This document shows positions 38,501 through 46,959 of a DNA stretch of 64,000 bases, piece by piece. This stretch comes from Opisthorchis felineus (taxonomy: Eukaryota > Platyhelminthes > Trematoda > Opisthorchiida > Opisthorchiidae). The position numbers and the translations under genes were made by a program. The first letter of the stretch is position 1, and each line of letters begins with the position of its first letter. The notes under the pieces were generated by a model, which was not told where the DNA came from, ran no database searches, and saw only the letters and a program-made list of their open reading frames with translations. The stretch is taken from contig SJOL01002321.1 in assembly GCA_004794785.1 (NCBI GenBank), positions 64,676 through 128,675 of the forward strand. Reading direction: 5' to 3'.

Positions 38501-41500
38501 TTTCAGTCGAGGAAACTTTGGAGCTCCACGAAACGCACCATGATTTCTTGAAGGGATTTTCAAACTGCATTAACCTGGAAGCTTTGATTTTGTTTGGAGC
38601 AATTCTATGGACAAACACGTAAAACCTTTTTGTAGACAGTCAAACGAAGCAGACACTGCAGAATATTTTGGTGGTTTTGAGTTTCGGTATCAATTTGAGA
38701 CAATGACACAATGACAAGACAAAATACACTAACTTGAAAATACAGTAGAAAATACAGCGGCATCAAATTACCAGTGACAAGAAAGCAAAAATTTTATTCT
38801 GTATGGGAGAGTTGGTCACATAGTACAGACCGACCGGTCAATATGTATAGGCAGTATACATGTTGTGTCCAATGGTTACACCGAGTTTTTGGACACAATG
38901 AAAGCATGAGTTGACAGATTTAAGGAACCTCACCGCATTCGGGAACACTTACGCCCTGATTCATCAGTAAAATAATGGAAGTTGAGTTCAAATCAACTTG
39001 GTGACCTGTGACCAAAAGAGTACTGCTGACCTTGATGACTAGAGATATGGCAAGGGTCCAAACTTTTGGTGCTGTTCGGCTGTGGACCCAAAGGGGAACG
39101 TGTTTTGTCTTTCTGGCTTTGACAAGCCTATATGTCCTACCTACGTAGCTGAGCTTATATGCACAGATGGATCTGAATATCATAGGTTTACCTGCCTTAT
39201 TTGAAGGAAGTGGTAACGCTCTAGTCAGGTTTAACAACCAGATCCTCGCAACACCTAATGCCATTTTTAGACCTGAAACTAAAATTTTGGTTCTGCCAGC
39301 AGTTAACCAATCCCTTTGTAGAGGAGTTCTGCAAATAGGATACACGATTACATTTTGGCTTCACTTAACTGTGTCGTCCACGAATCGCTTAGAATATTTA
39401 TTTCGCTCCAGGGTATTTGTCAGCAGTTTCAACTCAGCTTCAATCGAATATGGTGTGTAGATCCGGTGTGCTCGTGAGAATTGCGCTGTTGCTACGTTCA
39501 GTAGGACCTGCGTGTAATGAGCATGCCCCATATTGGAGTTATCATTCCCTTCTCCTCAGTTTATGATGAGATTCGTGTGACCGTTGGTGAAGTTTTGGAC
39601 CAGCTTCAGGCTTCGTGTCTTACCGTCCGTGTCTTGTCGTTGATATGAAGCTCGTAATATACCATCTCTGGTGTAAGATCATCTAACTGTCTCTCCATCA
39701 GAATCGCAAAAGCGTTTACTAGAAATGGACCGAGAGGGCTGTCCACATCCTCTCTACCATGTTATCAGTCAACTGCGGAGCTACTGGTTCGCTCACTACA
39801 GAGAACGACAACAAGCCTAATCTGTTTCCATATTTGCCTTCAGCGTTTACTACTCCAGCCTGCTGAGACTAAACCCAATCACTTGTATCGATCATGATAT
39901 ATGAAAAACGTCGGTCATGCAGGGGCATTTGCCAATTCTACTTGTCCGTGACCTGTAGTGCAGTCAGTCTGAATAATGCCAGTCAATGACCGCATTATCT
40001 TCCCTGACCACGATTTTACTAATAACCCCACAGATGCGATCGACTGACGACGAGAAGCAAGCCAACTCACTGTCTTACATCCTCCCAACTCAGACCCCAT
40101 TAAGCTAGATTTTCTCAAAAAACTTTCAGTGTGGTGGATGGAGCACCAAAATACATAGACTACATCAAATGCCTAAGGTTCTTGCAGCCTTTGTGGATTT
40201 TTGACAAATTTTCATGGTAAATGCGTGATTTGAACCTACTGATAGTCTGCAACGCAAGGAGTTAACACTTCTCTGTTCACTTCCGGCCCTTAACACGAAC
40301 CTAATGCCGTTAAATAGTTCGTTGAAGTGTGTCAAAAGGGTTTGTTGTTGATTAGTTATATGATGGTGAGAAAGTCGTCTATGCACCTCAGCCCCATAAA
40401 GGGGACCAATCTTCGCTCCATTTGGGTTTGTCTGACCTCACAACTACGTAAGCAAGACAGCCGGATGCTGGATCAGAATCTGGACCATCACCCACCACAC
40501 CATCACAGGTGGTTCCATAGGACAGTTCCCACCCGTACATCTTCTCATTTAGATTGCCACAGTCCACCAAGCCGGGCAACAAATGCACAATCTCACTGGC
40601 GCAAAATATCAGAACCACGACCACGGTTAGACCAGTCATTGATATATGGTAACTGATGTGTGTTTTGTTTTATGTATTCACCTGATTATAGGAGTCTTCG
40701 ACAAAGACTACGCACAGTAGTCGGGGTGGTTGAATTTTGACACTACCATACAACGATATTGCGAATTGTAGACCTTAAAATTTCAGTTTGCGTGACGCTC
40801 AAGTTTATCCAATCCAACTCTTGCACGATACAAAGCTTGTTTTTGAGGAACATGCATAGAATATTCCATTGGAACCTCTGCTAATCACTTAGAACAATTA
40901 TCTATGAGAAGAAAGCGGTTAGCATACCAGAAAAAAAGAACAGATGAATGAGCAATTAAAGAGCTTCCTGACGTAAAACCGATCTCAAACAACAGCCATG
41001 AATTCACTGTGAAGACCAACATAGACTTGGCGAAATAAGAAACAGACTGACTTTATATCAAAGCCAAAGCAGAATAGCTTATGCAGGAAGGTTGTGTTGA
41101 TGAATTATCATCAGAAACAATATCTGCATTTTTGTGCGGAGGACCATTAATGATCTCGTGGCGTTCTGGTGGCAATGAGTACACAAGAGATGCCAAAGCT
41201 GTAGTTATCAGTCGTGCGGACAGTCATACTACCGACTGTCATCGTAGCATCCACAACTGACCGAAAAATTCACATATGTACCGTGAGACGGATGAGTGTT
41301 AGCGAAACAGTCAGCAGTTCCACCAATGCTTCCCCCATTTCTAGATATGTAACGCGAATCAATAAAGGACTTGTTTAAAATATCTAAATGAGCCTCACAA
41401 AGCACAGGAGTTTCTTCATTTGTTATTGCACATTTTATCGTTACTACCCATTTGTTTTTAGTATTATTTTATGCTATCTGTTGCAGGTACCTGAAGGAAT

Positions 41501-43019
41501 AGAGTGAACTAAGTCTGTTGTGTCACTGCGGGGCAAGACTGTCCCAGATTCCCGGTTTAGTTGAAAAACTTTTGAGATTACGCTTTTTGAAACCCATTCA
41601 AGTTGAGTTCCGTAGAAATCTGTGTCTGAGACCTGAAAGCATGTCAAATGGATACACGATCAAAGGTATTCCGACTATTCCAAGTCTAACTTACAAGTAG
41701 AGATACCAAATGGTGCTGACCCGGATTTTCATGCTTAACAAAACAACGTATAACGATAGTTAATCAGTGCTTCCGTGATTTACTTGTTTGGCTGAAGAGC
41801 CATAGGCCGTCGACCAAATCCGTGTTCTGATTTACTTTTAGCACACAGGCTTTTTCAGACTGGTATGCTTTGATGTCTGAAAATGGTCACCACCCCACCC
41901 AGTCATACACCCGCCGGTCTAGCTATTTGCCCGACTTAATAGTCGAGGTAGAAATACTGCTTATGCTAAACTGATGATTTTACTTCCTTTATCCTGAACG
42001 AATTCCTTCGGTTGGCACCTTGCGCTTTTTAGGCCCATCCAAAAAATCGGCATTCCAGTCTTTCAGAAGCGGATCGAATGGAGGATGAAGTGAAGCCTAC
42101 TTACACCAGTGCTGCTTATGCCAATCCGCGAGCAAGTACCCCAGGGTTAGTTGTGGTCGGACTCAGAGAAACACCAACACGTGAGTGATTGCTCTCCGGT
42201 GGTCTTCATCTTTCAACTTTGGTGGGAGCTATACTCCTAATGTCATACCAGCCGAAACATGAGACGGCGTTTATGCAGCATATTCAATTGAAGAATGCCA
42301 TAAAGGAAACGTTCAGCTGGAATTCATTCGAGCCTCCCATTAAAACCGAATTTGTGTGAAAATGAGAGTATTTCGCTAATTTCATACAAAGTGGGTTAAA
42401 GTAGAACACAAGGTTCGCGGATACTCTACGCCTACCTGATTGGCCCCAAGAAGGACGAAGCGAGTTGCTGGCTTAGAGTTTTCAGAAAAATTATGCATAG
42501 TGTTCCTTCTTTAACGAAGTCACAGATTAATAAAGAATTTCCAGGTTGTCATAGTTAGGCGTCGGGGTTGTAGTTCCCGGTCGGTGCGGAATGCATTGAC
42601 TATATTCGAACGAAAGCTTTGAACCGTTAAGCTGCCCAGGTATTTAATTACGCTGCCTTTAAGCCACTAAAATACAATATCATCGGAAAACTGCTACAGC
42701 ATTTGGGTTTTTCGCTTAGTATATTATCAGTATATTATCAGTCGTCATCTGCCCTGCCCACTCACTAAGATCTGCTCAGGTCTTTTCCAAACATCCGAAA
42801 ATTTTCACTTCTCTGGGAATACAAAAGAGACAATATTGCGAGTTTCAGCACAGAATCTTTGTCATCAGCGCTTAATTTCATACTTCTTACCTATAGTCTC
42901 CTTGATATGCGGTCTCTTTTTTGACAGGTAAAGTCAACAAGAAATGGTACGACTCAACGGCTATCCCTTTCATGGATGATCTCGACAACGTCAATGAGTC
43001 GATCTATGGCTACCACTGA
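20538..43019 (+). CDS. single-pass membrane protein gene, 3' part (provisional model)
   Basis: Exons join without a phase conflict: 20538-20617, 20799-20886, 21312-21425, 23214-23343, 36106-36191, 36485-36514, 37634-37727, 42067-42180 and 42928-43019, ending in TGA. The third exon is one transmembrane helix. The segment after it is nearly free of cysteine, rich in Tyr, Arg and Pro, and ends [11 protein letters not shown], as expected of a cytoplasmic tail with tyrosine motifs. Exons 36485 to 42928 have good splice sites and mutually fitting phases. The joins 21425-23214 and 23343-36106 are weaker. Exons for the rest of the ectodomain were not found and the family is unknown. Alternatives are a stop exon at 28874-28932, or a separate gene starting at 34192. 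Confidence 0.45.
20799..20886 (+). CDS. membrane-protein gene exon just before the transmembrane segment
   Basis: 88 bases between acceptor GTGATTGACAG and donor CTG|GTGAGA, phase 2 in and phase 0 out. It encodes a basic stalk-like stretch ([15 protein letters not shown]) and hands over in phase to the transmembrane exon. Confidence 0.45.
21312..21425 (+). CDS. transmembrane exon of the membrane-protein gene
   Basis: 114 bases (38 codons, phase 0 both ends) lie between a strong acceptor (CTTTCATTTCAG) and a strong donor (GTGAGTAC). The peptide starts SEQ and has about 24 uninterrupted hydrophobic residues ([20 protein letters not shown]). A positively charged stop-transfer stretch follows (RTMRNRP). 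This is the textbook arrangement of a type I single-pass membrane protein entering the cytoplasm. It is the most convincing exon of the centre of the window. Confidence 0.65.
23214..23343 (+). CDS. probable cytoplasmic exon of the membrane-protein gene
   Basis: The frame reads [17 protein letters not shown] then [14 protein letters not shown], clearly protein-like. It enters in phase 0 after a T-rich tract ending GCCGAG and leaves in phase 1 at GTGACC. A second donor (GTATTT at 23361) would give phase 0. Phase 1 fits the exon at 36106 and also the stop exon at 28874. Confidence 0.42.
24500..24946 (-). pseudogene. integrase core remnant of the Ty3/gypsy element
   Basis: The frame 24755-24946 carries the integrase landmarks [10 protein letters not shown] and the second-aspartate region in altered form. 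A shifted frame downstream (to about 24500) reads [17 protein letters not shown], matching the conserved N-G-x-x-E-R-F-V segment of integrases. The frame then stops at TAG near 24514. The domain cannot be functional as it stands. Confidence 0.7.
25440..25843 (-). pseudogene. RNase H region of the Ty3/gypsy element
   Basis: The frame at 25604-25843 holds the first RNase H aspartate motif (LITDAS). A second frame at about 25440-25560 continues with the DHEAL-like turn and a segment ending DYDIQH, then an in-frame TGA. Spacing and order agree with Ty3/gypsy pol. Confidence 0.65.
26837..27180. repeat. foldback (long inverted-repeat) element, fluke repeat family
   Basis: The two ends are imperfect reverse complements over roughly 145 bases each (left arm about 26837-26981, right arm 27035-27180), starting AACACACTACTCATAAGGTT and ending in its complement. 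The arms also carry the pairs CCCACGACCGGTTTCC / GGAAAACGGTCATGGG and TTGAACTCAAATTGCACG / CGTGCAATATGAGTTCAA. The unpaired centre is about 53 bases. Related single-arm copies occur at 42366-42504 and 44911-45130. A minus-strand frame across it ([16 protein letters not shown]) looks like a peptide that recurs in fluke gene predictions. That is a repeat artefact, not a gene. Confidence 0.7.
27214..28873. other. no supportable gene; possible decayed 5' part of the Ty3 element
   Basis: A 106-codon minus frame at 27214-27534 lies where gag or protease of the Ty3/gypsy element would be expected, beyond the foldback insertion. I cannot match it to a zinc knuckle or protease motif. The rest shows nothing recognisable. 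Confidence 0.3.
28874..28932 (+). CDS. alternative terminal exon of the membrane-protein gene
   Basis: After a strong acceptor (CAACATTTTTCTTGCAG) one frame is open for two bases plus 18 codons and then a TAG at 28930-28932. It reads [18 protein letters not shown]. Entry phase 1 matches the exit of exon 23214-23343. If used, the membrane protein would have a short tail and the 36-43 kb exons would belong to another gene. Confidence 0.3.
29182..30391 (+). mobile_element. RTE-type non-LTR retrotransposon, 5'-truncated
   Basis: Translation in successive frames follows the C-terminal half of an RTE-clade reverse transcriptase: [11 protein letters not shown], a damaged GVRQ-x-CPLSP block, the active-site region [12 protein letters not shown] (usually YADD), a thumb (29452-29895, with [12 protein letters not shown] and [10 protein letters not shown]), then the tail with RWLGH-like and PRDPHCAWL segments to about 30208. 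Stops and shifts make it dead. The 3' end carries a GAT-rich short repeat (30366-30391), as RTE elements typically do. Confidence 0.9.
30330..30356. repeat. perfect 13-base inverted repeat at the RTE 3' end
   Basis: TGACATCAGTGTT and AACACTGATGTCA are separated by one base. They sit between the RTE coding remnant and its GAT-rich tail. Confidence 0.85.
30392..32426. other. no supportable gene
   Basis: Several frames of about 70-105 codons exist, with no motif and no matched splice sites. No repeat is recognised before the microsatellite. Confidence 0.35.
32427..32578. repeat. TACA tetranucleotide microsatellite
   Basis: About 150 bases of nearly uninterrupted TACA/CATA units, with a TATATACA variant near each end (32433 and 32529). 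All open frames across it (YIHT or VCMY repeats) are artefacts of the tandem repeat. Confidence 0.98.
32579..34191. other. no supportable gene
   Basis: AT-rich sequence with scattered short frames. I see no repeat family and no linked exons. Confidence 0.35.
34192..34381 (+). CDS. candidate first exon encoding a signal peptide
   Basis: An ATG at 34192 opens a typical secretion signal: a short polar start with Arg7, then [12 protein letters not shown], then a polar region after YGQ. A basic stretch follows ([13 protein letters not shown]). The frame reaches a donor (GTGAGG at 34382) in phase 1, with a second donor (GTAAAA at 34387) in phase 0. Phase 1 fits two continuations. Joined to 36106 onward it gives a complete 201-residue protein. 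Joined to 34930-34970 and then 35399-35407 it gives a protein of under 80 residues. The 201-residue version has almost no cysteine, odd for a secreted protein, so I cannot choose. Confidence 0.38.
34930..34970 (+). CDS. candidate 41-base exon (micro-exon)
   Basis: It follows an excellent acceptor (CTAACATTTCTTTCCTCGCAG) and encodes [13 protein letters not shown] before GTAAAT. Phase 1 in, phase 0 out. A further strong acceptor (GGTTTTTTTCAG) precedes GAT TTG TAG at 35399-35407, which would end the protein. Confidence 0.28.
35490..35660 (-). repeat. tRNA-headed SINE carrying a hammerhead ribozyme
   Basis: Read on the minus strand, a tRNA-like head has a box A-like run (GCTAGGCGAGCG) and a box B-like run (GAGTTCAAACCCC). 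A hammerhead motif follows at 35537-35493. This is the plan of the schistosome Sm-alpha SINE family and its fluke relatives. A second, more decayed copy is at 45540-45680 on the plus strand. Confidence 0.7.
35493..35537 (-). ncRNA. hammerhead ribozyme motif (type I, short stem III)
   Basis: The minus strand holds all core blocks in order: GCACTG (stem I), CTGATGA, a 5-bp stem II (GCTCT/AGAGC) closed by AGTA, GAAA, the self-complementary CTCGAG stem III, and TC at the cleavage site between 35499 and 35498. Then comes CACCGC (stem I, 3' strand). The core is intact. Stem I has two mismatches relative to the expected CAGTGC partner. Stem III is minimal, as in Sm-alpha, where dimers or flanking contacts give activity. 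Self-cleavage of transcripts is an inference. Confidence 0.75.
36106..36191 (+). CDS. exon of the membrane-protein gene tail
   Basis: 86 bases lie between acceptor CACTGTTCCATGCAG and donor ATG|GTAAGTAAG, phase 1 in and phase 0 out. It encodes a basic, tyrosine-containing stretch ([20 protein letters not shown]). Both splice sites are strong. Confidence 0.6.
36485..36514 (+). CDS. 30-base micro-exon
   Basis: Ten codons ([10 protein letters not shown]) sit between acceptor CCTGTACTTTCAG and donor GTGAGT, in phase 0 on both sides. It fits in phase between 36106-36191 and 37634-37727 and could be skipped without a frame change. Micro-exons of this size are frequent in flukes. Confidence 0.55.
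37634..37727 (+). CDS. exon of the membrane-protein gene tail
   Basis: 94 bases, acceptor GAGCTGCCAG, donor CGC|GTAAGC, phase 0 in and phase 1 out. It encodes [10 protein letters not shown] then a proline-rich stretch ([14 protein letters not shown]) that could bind SH3 or WW domains. The acceptor tract is weak, so the start may shift. An in-frame AG 9 bases further in is possible. Confidence 0.48.
38920..40400 (-). mobile_element. Penelope-like retroelement remnant (RT and GIY-YIG endonuclease)
   Basis: On the minus strand a CIDDFLTII box, where Penelope RTs have Y-x-D-D, is followed, after a frameshift, by [17 protein letters not shown] and a Y-R-K-S-T-like block ([11 protein letters not shown], to 40165). 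Further on come [11 protein letters not shown] (about 39749) and [19 protein letters not shown] (about 39450). A frame at 38920-39345 then reads [20 protein letters not shown] and TGHQVDLNS. These are the landmarks of the GIY-YIG nuclease that ends Penelope-like elements. Stops and shifts are frequent. The SPLGP block lies after the active-site block, so two overlapping copies or a rearrangement are present. Confidence 0.68.
42067..42180 (+). CDS. exon of the membrane-protein gene tail
   Basis: 114 bases between acceptor CATTCCAGTCTTTCAG and donor GTGAGT, phase 1 in and phase 1 out. Only one frame is open. It encodes [20 protein letters not shown] and a short apolar run (TPGLVVVGL). Both splice sites are strong. 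A second AG at 42058 could lengthen it by nine bases. Confidence 0.62.
42366..42504. repeat. single arm of the foldback repeat family
   Basis: Same orientation as the right arm at 27035-27180, sharing TTTCGCTAATTTC, AAAGTAGAACA, CGCCTACCTGAT, CCCAAGAAGG and AGAGTTTTCAG in order. It lies in the last intron of the membrane-protein gene. No opposite arm is visible. Confidence 0.65.
42928..43019 (+). CDS. terminal exon of the membrane-protein gene
   Basis: It follows a strong acceptor (GGTCTCTTTTTTGACAG) and enters in phase 1, matching the previous donor. It encodes [18 protein letters not shown] and the C-terminus NESIYGYH, stopping at TGA 43017-43019. Two tyrosines near the end could be phosphorylation or adaptor sites (inference). 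Confidence 0.62.
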
Positions 43020-43151
43020 GAAATACTCTTCGAACGGCCACCGCTAAAGTTCGGATATTTTGCTTTATTTATCATCATTTCATAAATACTAATCACGATG
43101 TTGCGGCTTAACTGTTTGTGAAGCGCCTACTAGCTTGTACAGCATATTAAG

Positions 43152-43161
43152 AATAAATAAA
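43152..43161 (+). promoter_or_regulatory. polyadenylation signals
   Basis: Two overlapping AATAAA hexamers (43152-43157 and 43156-43161) lie 133 bases after the TGA of the terminal exon. That is a suitable distance for the transcript end. Confidence 0.6.
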
Positions 43162-44910
43162 AATCCGGATTACGACGGGATATCCATACCATATTTCTTT
43201 CCACCTGAAAATCTCAACGTTCACCGGGGAACGCGCTAAGAACTGTGAAACTGATACAGTATCCCATAATACACGCCAACCCTGTATCTCAGCACGCGAA
43301 TAGTCCAACATAATTTCACCCCCTACCCAATGCCTCCCACTCGTGTATCACAAACCATATATACACCGATCAATCGGACGGGTGAATGTTAGCAACAGTA
43401 CTCCTAGAAGGGGCGCACAAGAATAGTGTAGGCTTAGATTCGACTATCGTATTGTTACTCTGACTTCGTCGTTGACCGATAGGTATGGCAGACAACTAAC
43501 CACCCTAGGTACGACAGCCAAAGCAACAAACTACTTTGAAACATAGCATAGTATTCGTTCATTTATGGTAGACATGACATTCAAATTAATTGTGAGATAA
43601 CTAAGGGAGCGTTCCATAAAAGCCTTAGACGCTGAGGTGGGGACTATCATACACTAGGGCAAGGTTAGTTGGATAAAAAGTGCAAAGATGTTTCAACATT
43701 TTTACAAAGGCTGACCAACATCTGTTAGATATTTTCGCCGCCGAACCATAGCACTAACCACTCAACTGGGTTTCAGTGAAGTTGCACTTACATCTTGATA
43801 CCCATTCGGGGCATATTGAATGTTAGTCCGCAAGTAAGCGAACACCAAAAGGCTATACAGTGAAGGTTGAGTAAGCGAGGTGTGAGTAAAAAGCTTGTAG
43901 TCTATATTTTACGATTGCACAAAGTGACCAGGGTGGTAAATTGGACGGTTACACAATTTTTGAAGAAAACATAGTTAAGACCAGCAGTGTTCAAATAACT
44001 TCATGCGGCATTGGTTGTTTGGCTCAGCACTTGCGACGAAATTTGTCAGGAAATGTTAACATCTGGGGGCAGTCAATTGGTAATTCGGGACTGACCACAA
44101 TCCGTCTTCATGAATTTCTAGTCTTGTCTAGGGTGCAACTTTGGTTTGTAGTTAAAATCGGCGATAGTGTGGCGAAACAATTATCGCATCAAACATACAC
44201 AAAGCCACTGGATAACCAAACGGACTGCACCTACGATATCCACTGAGGAGACTGTAGTGCGAGTGCGTACAATAAAAAATACGGCTACTGAACGCAAAAT
44301 ACGCATGACTTTTATACGAAACCCAAACTGAACGAATCATGCAAGAAAAATGACTTGGCTATTTCTGTCACAGTGCTACTTCGCCGAGTACCATTCATAA
44401 GGCCCTACCGCCTCACTCACAAAGATGTGCTATCACCATGGTCACCCACCACCGATAAACTCATCTGCATAAACTGAACCGATGGAAAGCATACGTACGC
44501 CACCTGACTCGATGTTTTCCACCTCACAGGAAGGTGGTCACAGCACACTCTACATTCAACCAAATCCATTCTGCCAATCACGCAGACTGTTGACCAGTGA
44601 GGCTTTATTCAGTTAACGCTGATATCATAGATCCTGACAGAGGTCCCCGGTGATGTTCAAAACAAACAAATAAATTCCGCCTCTGATGTGGTTATTCTTT
44701 CAAGTATTCACCTAACAATACCGCATAAAAATTTCGGTTCCATATAACCACAGTGCCACTCCTTGAGATCCAGCCTTTCGCATTCCAACTTTCTCCCGCG
44801 GTTTCAAACAGTCCTCGGTGAAGCATTCGTGGACTTGGTATTACCCCAGCCAACGTGGTCGTTGCTGTGTCAAAGGCTGCTCCGAAACTCGCGATTACAT
44901 ATACACTAAT
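43162..44910. other. no supportable gene
   Basis: A 101-codon plus frame at 43941-44246 has no recognisable domain or splice partner. Otherwise I see nothing. Confidence 0.35.
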
Positions 44911-45130
44911 TTGCATACAAATTTGGTTTCGACTGAAGACTCACAAGGAACCCTGTTGAATCTCTCGTTTATGATGTTATCCTCAACTGAATGTACTGCA
45001 TTAGGCCGCCTCATGTCTCAGTTCGTACGATGTTCGAGATATCGTAATACAATTTATGGAAATAATACACTACTCATAAGTTTGCTGAAAGCTCTTCGAA
45101 CAGTCTTCAGCAAACTTGTGAGTAGTGTAT
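44911..45130 (+). repeat. foldback-family copy with a compact palindrome
   Basis: 44911-45065 matches the family unit seen inverted around 26757-27000 (shared CTCTCGTTTATG, CAACTGAATGT and AGGCCGCCTCAT). It then ends in a hairpin: 45066-45089 and 45106-45129 are complementary at 23 of 24 positions with a 16-base loop. It looks like a version of the foldback element whose centre has been lost. Confidence 0.68.
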
Positions 45131-45539
45131 CACGTCCATACGTGGTGACTTACATCCTCATTGTTTACACGCTGTAGTTGGGTTCACTAAGTATTCCATA
45201 AATACACCGGCCACTTCAAACACGACTCCATGTTCCCGTCCGCCGCTCCGTGAAGTTCTAGAAAAGTGTGGGGCCACTTGCTGGTAACTTTCTTGATCGG
45301 CCAGGTCAGCACAAGTGTTTCAGCTTCCCGGCTCTACGGTTTTCGGGTCCGTCGCTGACAGCCCCATTGAGCAGAGTCCTAAGGTTCCAGGTTGTTGGTT
45401 GAAGTTTACACCTTCAGGCAAATTATTTGATTTTCACAAATAAGTGAAGGTTTCACCTGAGAGGCCAGTCAACATGTGATGCGGATTCCGTGATTGAAGG
45501 ACGGGTGACGCCGTATCTTGTCTAAATGCCAGTTACTCA

Positions 45540-45680
45540 CAATGCTGATCAACCACTCGCGGCCGAACAGTCCAAACTACAAGCCAGGAGTTCGCGGGCT
45601 CGAAACTTCATGGAGTCTCGTAAGATGCGCACTGCTGATTCTCAATAAGGATGACAGTTGCGCAGCGCCTCTGGGCTTTT
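45540..45680 (+). repeat. decayed hammerhead-type SINE
   Basis: A box B-like run (GGGCTCGAAACTTC) is followed by GCACTGCTGAT at 45629-45639, a degraded stem II region (TCTCAATAAGGA) and GACA in place of GAAA. CAGCGCCTCTGGG then occupies the expected stem I partner position. It is a plus-strand relative of the copy at 35490-35660. The ribozyme core is broken. Confidence 0.55.
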
Positions 45681-46959
45681 CAGCATAGACTGGTTTCGCT
45701 TACAGGACGAAATCTCCGCCACTAGATTTACTCGCAACTTTAGACCTTGCGGAACGAAGTTCTAGCAAATGTATTAAGAATCACTGAAACCCGATCCCAA
45801 AAAGTCTGTCGAATTAACTTACGTTCGCACTCTTGGTTTTCGCTTGGTTCTAGGATGGGCAACACTGGCCCGTGCGGCAGTCGTGGTCTTGGAAACACCA
45901 AAACAAGCACGAACGACTTGAATGTCAATCCTTTCGCTCGACGCACAGGAAACGTTTCGAAAGTCTTACCTGTGATGAGACCGCCGGATACAAGAAAGCA
46001 ACACTTTGCAGCTGCCGCCTCACTAAAACTAAGCTCCCTGGTTGACCTGCATTGCCATCCATGCTGTTCGGGGTTCACACACTAGGCTGACAAAGTTCGA
46101 GGTATCTGAAATTTTAACAGCAATTGTGACTTGACACCTAAACTTTAAACATAAACACCGCGATGCAGAGGCCGGGACTAACCATTTACCCAATTACAGA
46201 TAGGCTGGTGGCTAGAATTAACCAACAGCTTTAAATAAAGCTTACATTTGTGTCCGCGCAAGCTGTGCGTCAGCAGCACAAAGACGTAATGAAAATTGTC
46301 ATGCCAGACGCTTGTCTATACAAAGCCGAGCATTCCATAAAGTTTCGAACTCTCAACTGAAAGGCACCCGCGACTTTCAAGTCCTGGCAATAGAGTCCCG
46401 AAATCTGAAGAATGGAACCCCCGTATCTTATGAAATTGTTTCAGGTTAAACCGGAAGGTTCGTGATGTCGAATATCACAGCTGCGGCAAGATTTGTTACA
46501 CTCACACCACGTATCGCAGCTGGAAGCTTACTGAAAACAAGCTGACGATGATATGGGCTTTGTGTCACCTGAAGCTCAGTCTACTGATTAAAAACGACCC
46601 CAAAATGTTCCTTGTTGTGGGTTCGAAGGGTGTTGTAGAGGCCTCAACGCCAAGCAAATTACACGGCGCTCGGCAGTAGCCGCTTCTCTTTTCGTTCCCC
46701 AGTGCCACGTAAGGAGTGGACAGACAGCTTGGCAACTGAGACATTGGTAGACAAACTTATCAGAATCGTCTCCTTGAATCTCCCAAGTGCTGCATCGTCG
46801 GATGTCAACTCATGCTGGTACAAGATCGCCATTTCGCAGTGCCGGGAGTTTCGACTGTGACAGAGCCCTAACATATCCACTCAAGTATTCGTTATCAGAT
46901 AGAACAGTGGCACTACAGAAATGTTCTCACCGGTCCCGAACAAAATTTAGCCCGATAAA
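45681..46959. other. both strands open over 45740-46085; otherwise nothing
   Basis: 112-codon frames run on both strands over the same 340 bases. The minus reading (KLIRQTFWDRVSVILNTFA) has the feel of a recurring fluke repeat peptide. Without a search I cannot call it coding. No splice-linked exon was found. Confidence 0.25.
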
